A DNA stretch of 64,000 bases from JACKBK01 sp963707275 (GTDB lineage Bacteria > Chloroflexota > Anaerolineae > JAAEKA01). The stretch spans positions 1 to 64,000 of the forward strand of contig CAVPPH010000004.1 in assembly GCA_963707275.1 (NCBI GenBank), read 5' to 3'. The notes beneath the pieces were generated by a model. The model did not search any database. It worked only from the letters and a program-made list of their open reading frames with translations, and was not told where the DNA came from. Made by a program: the position numbers and the translations under genes. The stretch's first letter is position 1; each line of letters opens with the position of its first letter. Positions 28,096-37,615 of this stretch are shown piece after piece.

Positions 28096-31000
28096 GTGAC
28101 CGAGCGCGTTGCGTTGGAACACGCCATAGCGGCGCTGGAAACCCAGCGGGAAACCCTGGGGAGCGCCGTGGTGGATGCATCGATCGCCGTCATGCGGGAA
28201 AGCATGGCAGCGATCACGTCAACGCGCCCAGCGGAGCAGCGCAAGTTGGTCACGGTTCTCTTTGCCGACGTCATGGGCTGGACTGCGATCGGGGAACAAC
28301 TCGATCCCGAGGATCTGCACCATTTGCAACACCGGTATTTCGACGCCGTCACACCGGTCATTACTGGTTATGGCGGGGTGATCGAGAAGTACATCGGCGA
28401 CGCTGTCCTGGCAGTGTTCGGCGTACCGGCGGCGCGCGAGGACGACGCCAAGCGGGCTGTGCTGGCGGCCCTTGGGATCCACCAGGCAGTCACAGCCTTG
28501 AATGCAACGATTGCCAGCGAGAGCGGAAAGCCGCAGCTGGCGACATTCAAGGGCCACCAGCTTCGATTGCGCATTGGCATCGATACCGGGGTCGTCATGG
28601 CAACCACTGGCAACACTGCCGCAGACTTCCTTGTCACCGGGGATACCGTCAATCTGGCGGCGCGGCTACAGGCGGCAGCCGATCCGGGTAGCGTGCTGAT
28701 CAGCCAGGAAACGCGGCGTTTGGTAGGAGATGAATTCGTTCTGGAGAAGATACCGTCGCTGTCTGTCAAAGGTGTTGCCGGGCCGGTGACGGTCTTTCGC
28801 GTGCTGGGCGTGACTGCGCCTTCCGCCGCGCCGCGCAAGATTGGCGGACGGAGCGACGTCATGGTGGGCAGACAAGCCGAGCTTGCCGTGCTGCAACAAG
28901 CGATTGCCCGTCTGGAGTCCGGCAGCGGCTCGGTGGCGGTGATCATCGGCGATGCCGGCATTGGCAAGTCCCGCCTGCTCGAAGAGGCTGTCAGAGGCGC
29001 GGTTGAGCAAACGGTCGATCTCCTTTCGGGACGCTGCATCTCCTACGGCAACACGATTCCCTATCACATGTGGCTGGAATTGCTGCGCGGCACCGCCAGG
29101 ATTCCAACGGACGCGCCGAATGAGGTCGTGGATGCCAGGCTGCGCGCCTGGATCGACCAGGTCTGCCGCGACGACTCTGATGAGATCTACCGCGCGCTGG
29201 CGCGCTTGCTGGCGTTGACGCGGACAAGCGAGCGGGAGGCGGACGCGGGCACGGCCGTTGACAGCCGCCATTTCAAATCGGGGATGTTTCGTGCGATCGA
29301 AACCCTGGTTAGAAACCGAACGGCCCAGAAGCCGCTGGTGATTGTCTGTGAGGATCTTCAGTGGGCCGACCCATCGTCGGTCGAACTCCTGGAGCATTTG
29401 GCCGGGTTGACAGACGAAATACCACTCATGCTGATCTGCGTGATGCGACCGGAGGCATCGCAACCGATCTGGACACTGGTTGGCCAACTGTCGGCAGCCT
29501 ACCAACAGCGACATGTCAGCCTGTGGCTGCAGCCGCTCTCGGCTGCGCACAGCGAACAGTTGGTGGCGAATTTGCTGGGTGGTGAACTGCCGGTGGACGG
29601 CTCGCCGGCGCGGGGCCGGGCAGCGCGTTCACAAAAGCTGCTATGGCGCATTCTTAGCCGGGCGGAAGGCAACCCGTTCTTTCTGGAAGAAGCGGTGCGC
29701 GCGTTGATCCAATCCGGCGCGCTGACGACCGACAGCAATTCCGGACAACTGCGCCTGCGCGCCGATGCCGCAACGCTGGCGATCCCGGAGACGGTCCAAT
29801 CCGTGTTGGGCGCCCGCATCGACAGCCTCCAGTTTTCGGCTCGGCGCACGTTGCAGATGGCAGCGGTGATCGGACGCGATTTTTCGCCCGACATTCTGGC
29901 GCTCATCATGCCGGATGAGCCTGCCCTGGCGGAACACCTCCGCATTCTGCGCGAGCACGATTTCATCGCTGAACTTGACGATGCTATGGAACAGGAATAT
30001 CACTTCACTCATGCCCTGGTGCGCGAGGTTGCCTACAATGGGCTGCTGCGCACGGAGCGCCGGCGCTATCACCGTCAGGTAGCCGAGGCTTTCGAAGCTC
30101 TGTCGCAAGCGACTGACCGTAACGTCGAGGTGCTGGCGTTCCATTGGCAGGAGGGCGGCGAGCCAATGCGCGCCGCCGCCTACCTCGTGCAATCGGGTGA
30201 TCGCGCCCGTCAGCTTGGGTCCAGCACGGAGGCAACGTCCTACTTCCACAAGGCCATGGAACTCATTGCCGGTGCGCAAGATCCTTCGGCGCCAATCATG
30301 CCGTATCTGTTGCACGAGCGTTTGGGCGACGTGTATCTGGAAAACCTGTCAGACCAGGACCAGGCGCGCATCCACTACACCGCATTTCTCGCGGCGGCCA
30401 GCGAACCGCTGGACCGAGCCCGCGGCGCGAGCAAGCTGGCGTCGATCGATCTGCTTCAGGGAGATCTGGCCGAGGCGCAGATGTACTTCGAACACGCGCT
30501 GGCGCACCTTTCCGATCTGCCGGCAAACCCGGCGGGCAATCGGGCGCGCTGCGGGCTGGCCTATCTCTTCATTTCGCGCGGCGAAATGGCCCAGGCGGGC
30601 GTCTACATCCGCCAAAGCGTCCGGCTGGCGCGCAGCATTGGCGACCTGCGCGGTCTGGCCGACGCGTACCGCTTGCGCGGCATCATCGCCGACAGCCAGG
30701 GCCACACCCGGCGGGCTGCAAGCTATGCCCGTCGCTGCCTCAAGCTGTACGAACAGCTCATGGACCTGCCCCAGCTTGTGCAGGGCTACAACAACGTCGC
30801 CGTCGGGTATCGCAAGCTCGGATACTTCAGGCAGGCGAAACTCCATCTTGGTTCAGGTATCGAGTTGGCCCGGCGCATCGGCGATATCCGCGATCAGGCG
30901 CTGCTGCTGCTGAGTTAGGCGGAACTGCTGTTGGATCAGGGGCTGGCGGACGAAGCCGTCGACGCTCTGCTGGAAGCGCTGCCGCTGGCCCAGTCTTCGG

Positions 31001-31551
31001 GCACCGTCACACGTGTTATCCTGGCTCACCAGATCCTGGGAAACGCCTTTCACCAGCTTGGCCGGCTGGAGGAGGCGCAAAGGCATCTGGACACGGCGCT
31101 GGCTCTGTGCCAGGAGACGCGCCATCACCGGTTCCAGGTTGGGCTGCTGCTGGATCTGGCCAATCTGGCGGCCGGCGAAGGAGAGGAGGACAGATGTTTG
31201 CAACTGATTGAGCTTGTTGAGGACGCAGCCGGTCCGACGCCGCCCGCCCCGGTTGTGCGCGAGATCCTGCGCGTGCGCGGACGGCTGGCGCTCCGGCAGG
31301 AGAACTGGAATTGCGCTGTCGAGGCGCTGGAAACCAGCTTCGACAACGAGGCGCGCGAGGGGGTTGCATCGTGTGCGAACGCCCGCTATCTGCTGGCGCA
31401 GGCGTATGCCGGTCGCCTGCAGGACGGGGATCGCGCCAAAGCGTGCCGGCAATTGCGCGCCGCCGGCCGTGCCTATCGACGCATGGACGCCAGCAGCCGG
31501 CTGGCCGACGTGCAACAGCTACGGCACCGTGTGGAGTGCGACCGCGGCTGA
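28096..31551 (+). CDS. Class III adenylate/guanylate cyclase - AAA-type ATPase - TPR protein, interrupted by an in-frame amber codon
   Basis: The protein starts with a conserved 48-residue leader helix shared with two paralogues, then a class III cyclase domain (KLVTVLFADVMGW with metal Asp58; YIGDAVLAVFG with Asp102; DFLVTGDTVNLAARLQ). It continues with an ATPase domain (Walker A GDAGIGKSRL near residue 286; EDLQWADPSS) and long TPR repeats. A TAG at 30916-30918 interrupts the TPR region, but the same frame continues to 31551 with the expected AELLLDQGLADEAV sequence. Total length would be about 1150 residues. It has no peptide-binding tail, unlike its two paralogues at 32037 and 49619. The start is GTG at 28096 behind GGGAGG. 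Confidence 0.85.
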
Positions 31552-31594
31552 CAATTCGGTAACTCAATATCAAAGACATGGAGGTTCGTCGAAT

Positions 31595-31918
31595 ATGGAC
31601 ATTGAGAAATGTACTAGGCAGTTCGCCTGTTTATCAAGTACCATGCGCACACGGATTAGGATTGCTCTTTTATCACCGTCGAGACGCAAGCAAGTGGACG
31701 ATGTGGCTCTGTGGCAGATGCGAAGCCGTGCGCTGGACTGCTGTGACTGGCAGATCATCCTGGACATCAATGTCATCGCGGCAGCTGAGTCCTGGACCCA
31801 GGATGAACTCGATGCGCTGATGCAATGGAAATACAAAGGATGTGCCGGTTGTAGGAACGTGGACAGCGCAGCTGTTCCAACGGTTACCACTACATATTCC
31901 AGATCCAAGTCCATCTAG
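31595..31918 (+). CDS. Small Cys-containing protein of unknown function
   Basis: A GGAGG site 10 bases ahead of ATG 31595 supports this 107-codon gene. The product starts MDIEKCTRQFACLSSTMRTR, has a central acidic segment (ESWTQDELDALMQW), and ends in a G-C-A-G-C motif followed by a Ser/Thr/Val-rich tail. There is no signal peptide. I do not recognise the family. Its place between two cyclase genes, and a leader-like acidic part followed by a Cys and Thr-rich tail, would fit a modified-peptide precursor, but this is speculation. Confidence 0.5.
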   Translation: MDIEKCTRQFACLSSTMRTRIRIALLSPSRRKQVDDVALWQMRSRALDCCDWQIILDINVIAAAESWTQDELDALMQWKYKGCAGCRNVDSAAVPTVTTTYSRSKSI

Positions 31919-31963
31919 ATCCTTTCAACGGCTGGCCATGATCGTTAGTCTGTTGGGATGACT

Positions 31964-32008
31964 GACCTACTGGCGGCCGCGGATACATGCCCGCGTCCCC
32001 AGTAGGTC
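31964..32008. repeat. Hairpin ahead of fusion cyclase gene
   Basis: GACCTACTGG and CCAGTAGGTC form a perfect 10-bp stem around a 25-base loop that has its own inner pairing. It ends 28 bases upstream of the start at 32037 and could be a terminator for the preceding gene or a 5'-UTR structure. Confidence 0.45.
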
Positions 32009-32036
32009 GCGCATCGCTAAGCTGCGAGATCATCAC

Positions 32037-35000
32037 ATGCCAATCACCGAACGAGAACAACTCGAACAAGCAATCGCCGCGCTGGAAGGCCAGCGTCCCG
32101 TGCTGGGCGACGCTGTCGTTGACGCGTCCATCGCTGCGCTGGGCGAGAAGCTGGCGGCGCTGACAGCTGCGCCGCGCGACGAGCAGCGCAAGCTGGTCAC
32201 CGTTCTCTTCGCCGACCTGGCCGGCTGGACCGCCATGAGCGAGCAGATGGACGCGGAGGACGTGCGCGCGGTCCAGACAGGCATACTTCGCCGCGGTCAC
32301 GCCGCCGATCATCGAGCGCGGCGGGCGGGTCGAGAAGTACATCGGCGACGCTGTGCTGGCCGTCTTCGGCGTGCCGCTGGCGCGCGAGGACGACCCCGAG
32401 CACGCTGTCCGCGCTGCGCTGGACATGCAGACAGCGCTGGCGACGCTGCCCGTAGAGACGTTGCATGCAACGTCTCTACGCATGCGCATCGGCGTCCACA
32501 CCGGTCCAGTTCTCGCGACGCTAGGCCAGCGGCCGACGACTTCGTGGTCACCGGCGACACGGTCAACGTGGCAGCGCGGCTGCAAGCGGCCGCGCCGCCC
32601 GGCGGTGTGCTGATCTCGCACGACACCTGGCGACATGTGCAGGGTCTGTTCGACGTCGAACCGCAAGAGCCGATGATCGCTTAAAGGCAAGACCGAACCG
32701 GTGCAGACCTACCGGGTCGATGCAGCCCGACCGCGCCCGTTCAGACGCGAAGCGCGCGGCGTCGCCGGTGTCGAGACGCGCATGATTGGGCGCGAGGCGG
32801 AACTGCTCACCCTGCAAAACATCTTGCAAGACGTGATAGCCGACGGCGAGTTGCGTCTTGTCACCGTGGTCGGCGAAGGCGGTGTCGGCAAGAGCCGTCT
32901 GCTGGGCGAGTTCGAACAGTGGGTTGCGGACATCACCGAGACCGTCTGGTACTTCAAGGGACGCGCCAGTCCCGACAGCGAACGCCAGCCCTACGGCCTG
33001 CTGCGCGACATGCTGGCCGCCCGCTTCGGCATCAGCGAAAGCGACCCTCCAGCCGAAGTCCGCCGCAAACTAGAAACCGGCCTAAGCTCCCCTCTCCCCG
33101 TGGGAGAGCCTCTTGAGCGAGGGGCTGCGCACGGGCCGGGGGTGAGGGAGAAGTCCCCGCACCTCATCGGCCACCTCGTCGGCTATGATTTCTCCGACAG
33201 CCTACACCTCAAGCCGCTGCTGGACGACCCGCAGCAACTGCGCGAGCAGGCGCTGACAGCGCTGGCGGCGTATTTCAAGGCGCTGGCTGCGCAAGGCCCG
33301 ATCCTGACACTGCTGGAGGATCTGCACTGGGCCGACAACAGCTCGCTGGATGCGCTCAGCTTTCTGGCACAGACGCTGAACGAGACCCCACTCTTCGTTC
33401 TGGCCGCCGCCCGGCCTGAACTCTACGAGCGCCGGCCCCACTGGGGCGAGGGCTGGGCCTCCTTCAGTCGCCTGGACCTGCGTCCGTTGAGCAAACGCGC
33501 CAGCCGCCAATCTGGTTACCGAAATCCTGCAACACACCGATCAGGTTCCGGAGAGCTTGCAGGACTTGATTGTCACCAGCGCCGATGGCAACCCCTTCTT
33601 CGTTGAGGAGACTGATCAAGATGCTGGTTGACGACAGCGTGATCGACACCGCGTGGAGATCATTGGCACATCGACCTCGAAAAGCTGCGCCAAGCGCACA
33701 TTCCGGCGACGCTGACCGGCGTGCTGCAGGCCCGCCTGGACCGACTGCCGGCCGAGGAGCGTACCATCCTGCAGCAGGCCGCGGTGGTCGGGCCGGTCTT
33801 CTGGGATCTGGCGGTGCTGGCGTGCAGCGGCGCATTGGAAGCAACGGATCCGGAGGCCATTGGACACGCTGCGCGCCTCGCTAAAAAATCTGCGCTCGCG
33901 CGAACTGTCTTCCGCCGCGAGACCTCGGCCTTCGATCGCGCGTTGGAACACACCTTCAAGCACGCCATCTTGCGCGATGTCACCTACGAGACCGTGCTCA
34001 AGCGGCTGCGGCAGGTTTATCACGGGCTGGTGGCCGACTGGCTGATCGCGCAGACCGGCGAGCGCAGCGGCGAGTTCGTGGGCCTCATTGCCGATCATCT
34101 GGAAGGAGCCGGGCGCGACGACGAGGCGGTGCGCTACCTGCTGCGCGCCGGCGACCAGGCGCGCCTCGTGTACGCCCACGGTGAAGCCATCGTGCGCTAC
34201 GAGCGGGCTCTGGCGATGCTGGAGGCGAAAGGTGACTACGACGAGGCCGCGCGTACCTGCATGCGGCTGGGCATCACTCACCAGAACGCTTCGGACTACG
34301 CCAGCGCGCGTCTGGCCTTCGATCGGGGCTTCGCCCTGGAGCAGCGCGCGAGCGAGGTCTTACAAGACAGGCTCCTTGCCACCTGCTCCGCATGCCCTGC
34401 GGGTCGATTGGCCTGACCCGCAAACGTTGGACCCGAACTCTCTGCAGCAGATACCCGTTCCGAAGTTGTGATCCGACAGCTATTCAGTGGGCTAGTGGAA
34501 TTTGGCCATGACTTCGGGATGAACCTGACGTCGCCCGAGTTGGCAGATATCGGACGATGGCTGCACCTACGTGTTCTACCTGCGCGACGATACATACTGG
34601 AGCGACGGTACGCCGGTTACGGCCGCTGACTTCGTCTACGCCTGGCGAGGCGCCTGGATCCAGCGAGACCAACGGCTATCGCGGCCTATCTGTTCGATGT
34701 TGTTAACGCGCGCGCCTATCACCAGGGGGATATTGCTGACGCCAGGCAACTTGGCGTGCGGGCACGGACGAGCGGACGCTGGTCGTGGAACTGGAAGAGC
34801 CAGCCGACTATTTCCTGCAATTGCTGGCCATCGTTTACTGCTTTCCGACGCCGAGACCTATGGTAGAAAGGTGGGGCGAACGATGGACGGACCCTGAGAA
34901 CATCGTAACCAACGGTCCTTTCCTGCTGGAATCCTGGCAGCCGGGCCAGTCGTTGGTTTTGACGACGTAACCCGCGCTATCATGGAAGGTTCAGAGGCAA

Positions 35001-35844
35001 CGTAGCTCGCGTCCACGCCTTCGTCCATTCCAACTGGTTCAACAAGTTGGCCATGTACGAGGCCGATGAGTTGGATGTACTATGCCCGTCGTTTCGAGAA
35101 GATGTAACTCCGTCTGGATTGGATGCGCGCGCGCCAACGCCATCCCGATGACTACGCTACCGCCCCTGGGTGGGCCTGCCAGTACATGGGGCTGAATGCC
35201 AGCAAGCCGCCCTTCGACGACCCGCGGGTGCGCCAGGCATTGGTTCTGGCTACCGATCGGGAAGCGTTTAGAAACACCGTGTATCAGGGTTATTTTGTTC
35301 CGGCCACAGGTGGATTTGTACCTCCTGAGACTGCCGGGCCACTCGCCGGACATCGGCTTGCCCTACGATCCTGTCCAGGCACGCCAGCTTCTGGCCGAGG
35401 CCGGCTATCCGGGTGGCAAAGGGTTCCCGGTCGTTGAAGTTCTGGTACGCGAGTGGAGCGCCGACGAAATGGATTTTCTGAGGCAACAATGGTCCGATAA
35501 TCTTGGAATTAGAGGTTTCATGGCTGTTGCGGACAACGAACTCACACGATCAGACTCAATTCGCCTGACAGTATCGCGTTTCTGGCGGGCTGGACGCCGA
35601 CTACCCCGATCCTGACAACTTCCTGCGTGTTGCTTTGATGAACGGACCAGTCGCAGCTTCGTGGCACAACGAAACCTTTGACAAACTGGTGCGACAAGCC
35701 AAAGTCGCGGGAGATCAGCAGAAACGCCTGCAACTGTACCGCCAGGCAGACCGGATTCTCGTTCAGGAGGCAGTCATCTTGCCGCTCTCCTACGGACGGC
35801 AGCCACAGATTGCGCAAACCATGGCTGACCATGCTTTCTCCTGA
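32037..35844 (+). CDS. Fusion protein 1: class III cyclase - AAA ATPase - TPR - oligopeptide-binding (SBP family 5) domain, frameshifted
   Basis: Domains along the DNA: leader helix (32037-32175), cyclase (32190-32700; FADLAGWTAMSEQMD, YIGDAVLAVFG), ATPase (32780-33700; VVGEGGVGKSRLL, LEDLHWADNSSLDAL), TPR (33950-34340), then an SBP_bac_5 domain (34390-35844; LRVDWPDPQTLDPNSLQQ, YVFYLRDDTYWSDGTPVTAA, PFDDPRVRQALVLATDREAF, ILVQEAVILPLSYGRQ). No signal peptide or membrane helix precedes the SBP domain, so it should be cytosolic. At least ten single-base frame changes are present. Two repeat elements are inserted in frame (32452-32479 and about 33089-33150). The likely role is conversion of peptide binding into cyclic-nucleotide synthesis, by analogy with SgrR-type cytosolic SBP regulators. 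It is followed by a Crp/Fnr gene 60 bases downstream. Confidence 0.75.
32452..32479. repeat. 28-bp perfect palindrome inside the cyclase coding region
   Basis: GTAGAGACGTTGCA followed by its exact reverse complement. It is read in frame as VETLHATSL, between two helices of the cyclase domain where the paralogues at 28096 and 49619 have unrelated linkers of different length. It looks like an inserted dispersed repeat. Confidence 0.75.
33089..33150. repeat. Dispersed GC-rich repeat inserted in frame in the ATPase region
   Basis: The stretch carries CCCCTCTCCCCGTGGGAGAG and, further on, GGGGGTGAGGGAG, a pattern typical of intergenic repeats. Here it encodes SSPLPVGEPLERGAAHGPGV within the ATPase domain, where paralogues have no such insert. 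Confidence 0.55.
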
Positions 35845-35904
35845 TGGAGATGCCCAGCCCAAAGGACATCATCATCCAGCCACATTAAGCCTGCCGAGGA
35901 ATCC

Positions 35905-36587
35905 ATGACCCGACACGACCTCTTGCGCCAAACGACTCTCTTCGCCGGGCTGACCGACGTCGAACTGGACGCGCTGGCGCTTGACCTGCGCCAGCACACG
36001 TTTGCCCCCGGCGTGATCATCTTCCACCGCGACGCGCCCGGCAACACGTTGTACCTCGTGGAGTTCGGGCCGCGTGCGCATCTTCCTGCTCAGCGACACC
36101 GGCCAGGAGATCACCCTCAACTTCCACGGACCGGGCGACTGCTTCGGCGAGCTGGCCTTGCTGGACGGCCTGCCGCGCTCGGCCGGCGCGATCACTATGG
36201 AGCAGACCGTCGTCCACTCCCTGCACCGCGACGACTTCCTGCGCCACCTGCACGCGCATCCTCGCATCGCCGAGAGCATCCTGGAGGTGCTCAGCAAGCG
36301 TTTGCGCCAACTCACCGACTACGCCGAATCGCTGGCCTTTCTCGACGTCTACGACCGCGTGGCGTCCAAGCTGCTGGACCTGGCGCTACGCTACGGTGTG
36401 CAGGATGGCGGCATTCGTATCGACCTGTCGCTGACGCAGGGGGAGTTGGCGACCTGGGTCGTCGCCAGCCGGGAGCGGGTCAACAAGGCGCTGGGCTTGC
36501 TGCGCGACCGCGGCCTGATCAACCTCGACGGCAAGACACATCATCATCCTCGATCTGGACGGTTTGCGCCGTCAGACACAACGCTGA
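35905..36587 (+). CDS. Crp/Fnr family transcription regulator, two frameshifts
   Basis: An N-terminal cyclic-nucleotide-binding domain (FHRDAPGNTLYLVE, GRVRIFLLSDTGQEITL, GPGDCFGELALLDGLPRSAG) and a C-terminal Crp-type winged helix (LTQGELATWVVASRERVNKA, then LGLLRDRGLINLDG) are present. The phosphate-binding-cassette Arg is in LPRSAG. Frame changes near 36063 and 36540 are each repaired by one base; the corrected end is ILDLDGLRRQTQR. It lies 60 bases after the fusion cyclase and ahead of two Os1348-like genes whose first promoter carries Crp-type boxes. It is a close relative of the regulator at 53919. Confidence 0.88.
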
Positions 36588-36633
36588 GCGCCGCGCTCCG
36601 CAAATCCTGTCGTGCCAACCTGGGGGAGGATCA

Positions 36634-36685
36634 ACCGTCCTGCCTCCGCGGCTCTGAGCCACTTCTGCCGCGGAGGCAGGACGGT
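36634..36685. terminator. Perfect 18-bp inverted repeat after Crp gene
   Basis: ACCGTCCTGCCTCCGCGG (36634-36651) and its exact complement (36668-36685) enclose a 16-base loop. It lies between the Crp gene stop and the boxes of the next promoter. It may end transcription of the cyclase-Crp transcript or be a mobile hairpin repeat. Confidence 0.6.
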
Positions 36686-36706
36686 CCGGTCCTCTGTTCG
36701 CGCAAG

Positions 36707-36722
36707 TGTGACGAAGGTCACC
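36707..36722 (+). promoter_or_regulatory. Crp-type box (distal) upstream of Os1348-like gene 1
   Basis: TGTGA-CGAAGG-TCACC matches the Crp consensus with one mismatch. It is 23 bases upstream, centre to centre, of the proximal box, the same spacing as in front of the STAS gene. Confidence 0.65.
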
Positions 36723-36729
36723 GCCCTGC

Positions 36730-36745
36730 TGTGACGGGGTTCATA
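36730..36745 (+). promoter_or_regulatory. Crp-type box (proximal) upstream of Os1348-like gene 1
   Basis: TGTGA-CGGGGT-TCATA, followed by GCGCC. The -10 hexamer TATGCT is at 36767-36772, 29.5 bases from the box centre, giving a predicted activation site near -41.5. The sequence TTCATAGCGCC is shared with the box at 53448. Confidence 0.65.
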
Positions 36746-36820
36746 GCGCCCGCCTGCCCTTCGTGTTATGCTGTAAACAGTGATCGATTCAAGATGGTAA
36801 GCACACAGGAGGGCAACACC

Positions 36821-37136
36821 ATGTCACAGCAAGCGATCGAGACGATTTTGGGCAAGGCAGTGTTGGAGGACGAGTTCCGCAGTATCCTGTTCAGCGACGC
36901 CGACTCGGCCCTGACCGGGTACGACCTGACCGCAGCCGAGAGCGCGGCGCTGAAGGGGATGGATGTCGAGGCGCTGGAGAATCTTGGCCGGTGTGCTGGA
37001 TCAGCGCATCTCCAAGTCGATCCCCGTCGGCATGTGGATGGAGGATGGCCTCTTTGTCGACTCGGGTATCACCCGCAGGCCGGTCTATCCGGCCGGACCA
37101 AAGGGCGATATGCTGCACCTTCCACAGGGCGCCTGA
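36821..37136 (+). CDS. Os1348-like NHLP-clan leader peptide 1, one frameshift
   Basis: The product reads MSQQAIETILGKAVLEDEFR and LFSDADSALTGYDLTAAESA, the layout of Os1348-family peptides of the nitrile-hydratase-leader-peptide clan (GKA..D..FR..LF.DP..AL..Y.LT..E..AL). One extra base near 36991 hides the rest; corrected, the C-terminal part is GVLDQRISKSIPVGMWMEDG followed by a Pro/Gly-rich tail, about 104 residues in all. In the clan the C-terminus may be a modified core or the peptide may have another role. AGGAGGG lies nine bases ahead of the start. Expression is probably Crp-controlled. Confidence 0.7.
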
Positions 37137-37276
37137 CTTGAAGAGACGGCGGGCTGCTGACTACAGCAGCCCGCCGTCTAACGTTTGTACAGACCTTTCC
37201 ACGTCATCAATACTGGCTCGGTCTGTAGACCTGCCAGCGCGTGAACCTTTTCAGCCGACTGCGGGAGACCATCGCG

Positions 37277-37615
37277 ATGTCCCAGCAATCTATGCAAGCA
37301 ATCATTGGCAAGGCAATCATCGACACCAGGTTTCGCCAGCGCATGTTCGCTGATCCCGATGCAGCGCTGGCAGACTATGAACTCAGCGACGGCGAGGTGG
37401 CCGCCCTGCGCGCCATCGACTTCGAGACCATGGAATGTTGCGCGCGCACGCTGGACGACCGCATCTCCAAGGCATTCATGATCAGCCTGCACTCCCGATT
37501 GACCCACAACCACGCGGCCGTCGGCCAGCAACCAGATGACGACAAGGAAGGCTCTCATGCACAACACAGCAGCCTCATCAGCTACAAGCGGTCAGCATTC
37601 GAGGGCTGGTCCTGA
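37277..37615 (+). CDS. Os1348-like NHLP-clan leader peptide 2
   Basis: This 112-residue paralogue starts MSQQSMQAIIGKAIIDTRFR, then FADPDAALADYELSDGEVAA and METMECC-like residues before a divergent C-terminus rich in His, Ser and Gln. The start at 37277 is behind GGGAG and gives the same N-terminus as gene 1; an in-frame ATG at 37241 is less likely. It overlaps the PqqD-M50 peptidase gene by about 60 bases, which suggests coupled expression. Confidence 0.68.
   Translation: MSQQSMQAIIGKAIIDTRFRQRMFADPDAALADYELSDGEVAALRAIDFETMECCARTLDDRISKAFMISLHSRLTHNHAAVGQQPDDDKEGSHAQHSSLISYKRSAFEGWS

Noticed and set aside
31208..31594. Upstream extension of the small gene at 31595.
   Set aside because: This part is antiparallel in phase to the intact TPR coding sequence of the cyclase and has no independent support.
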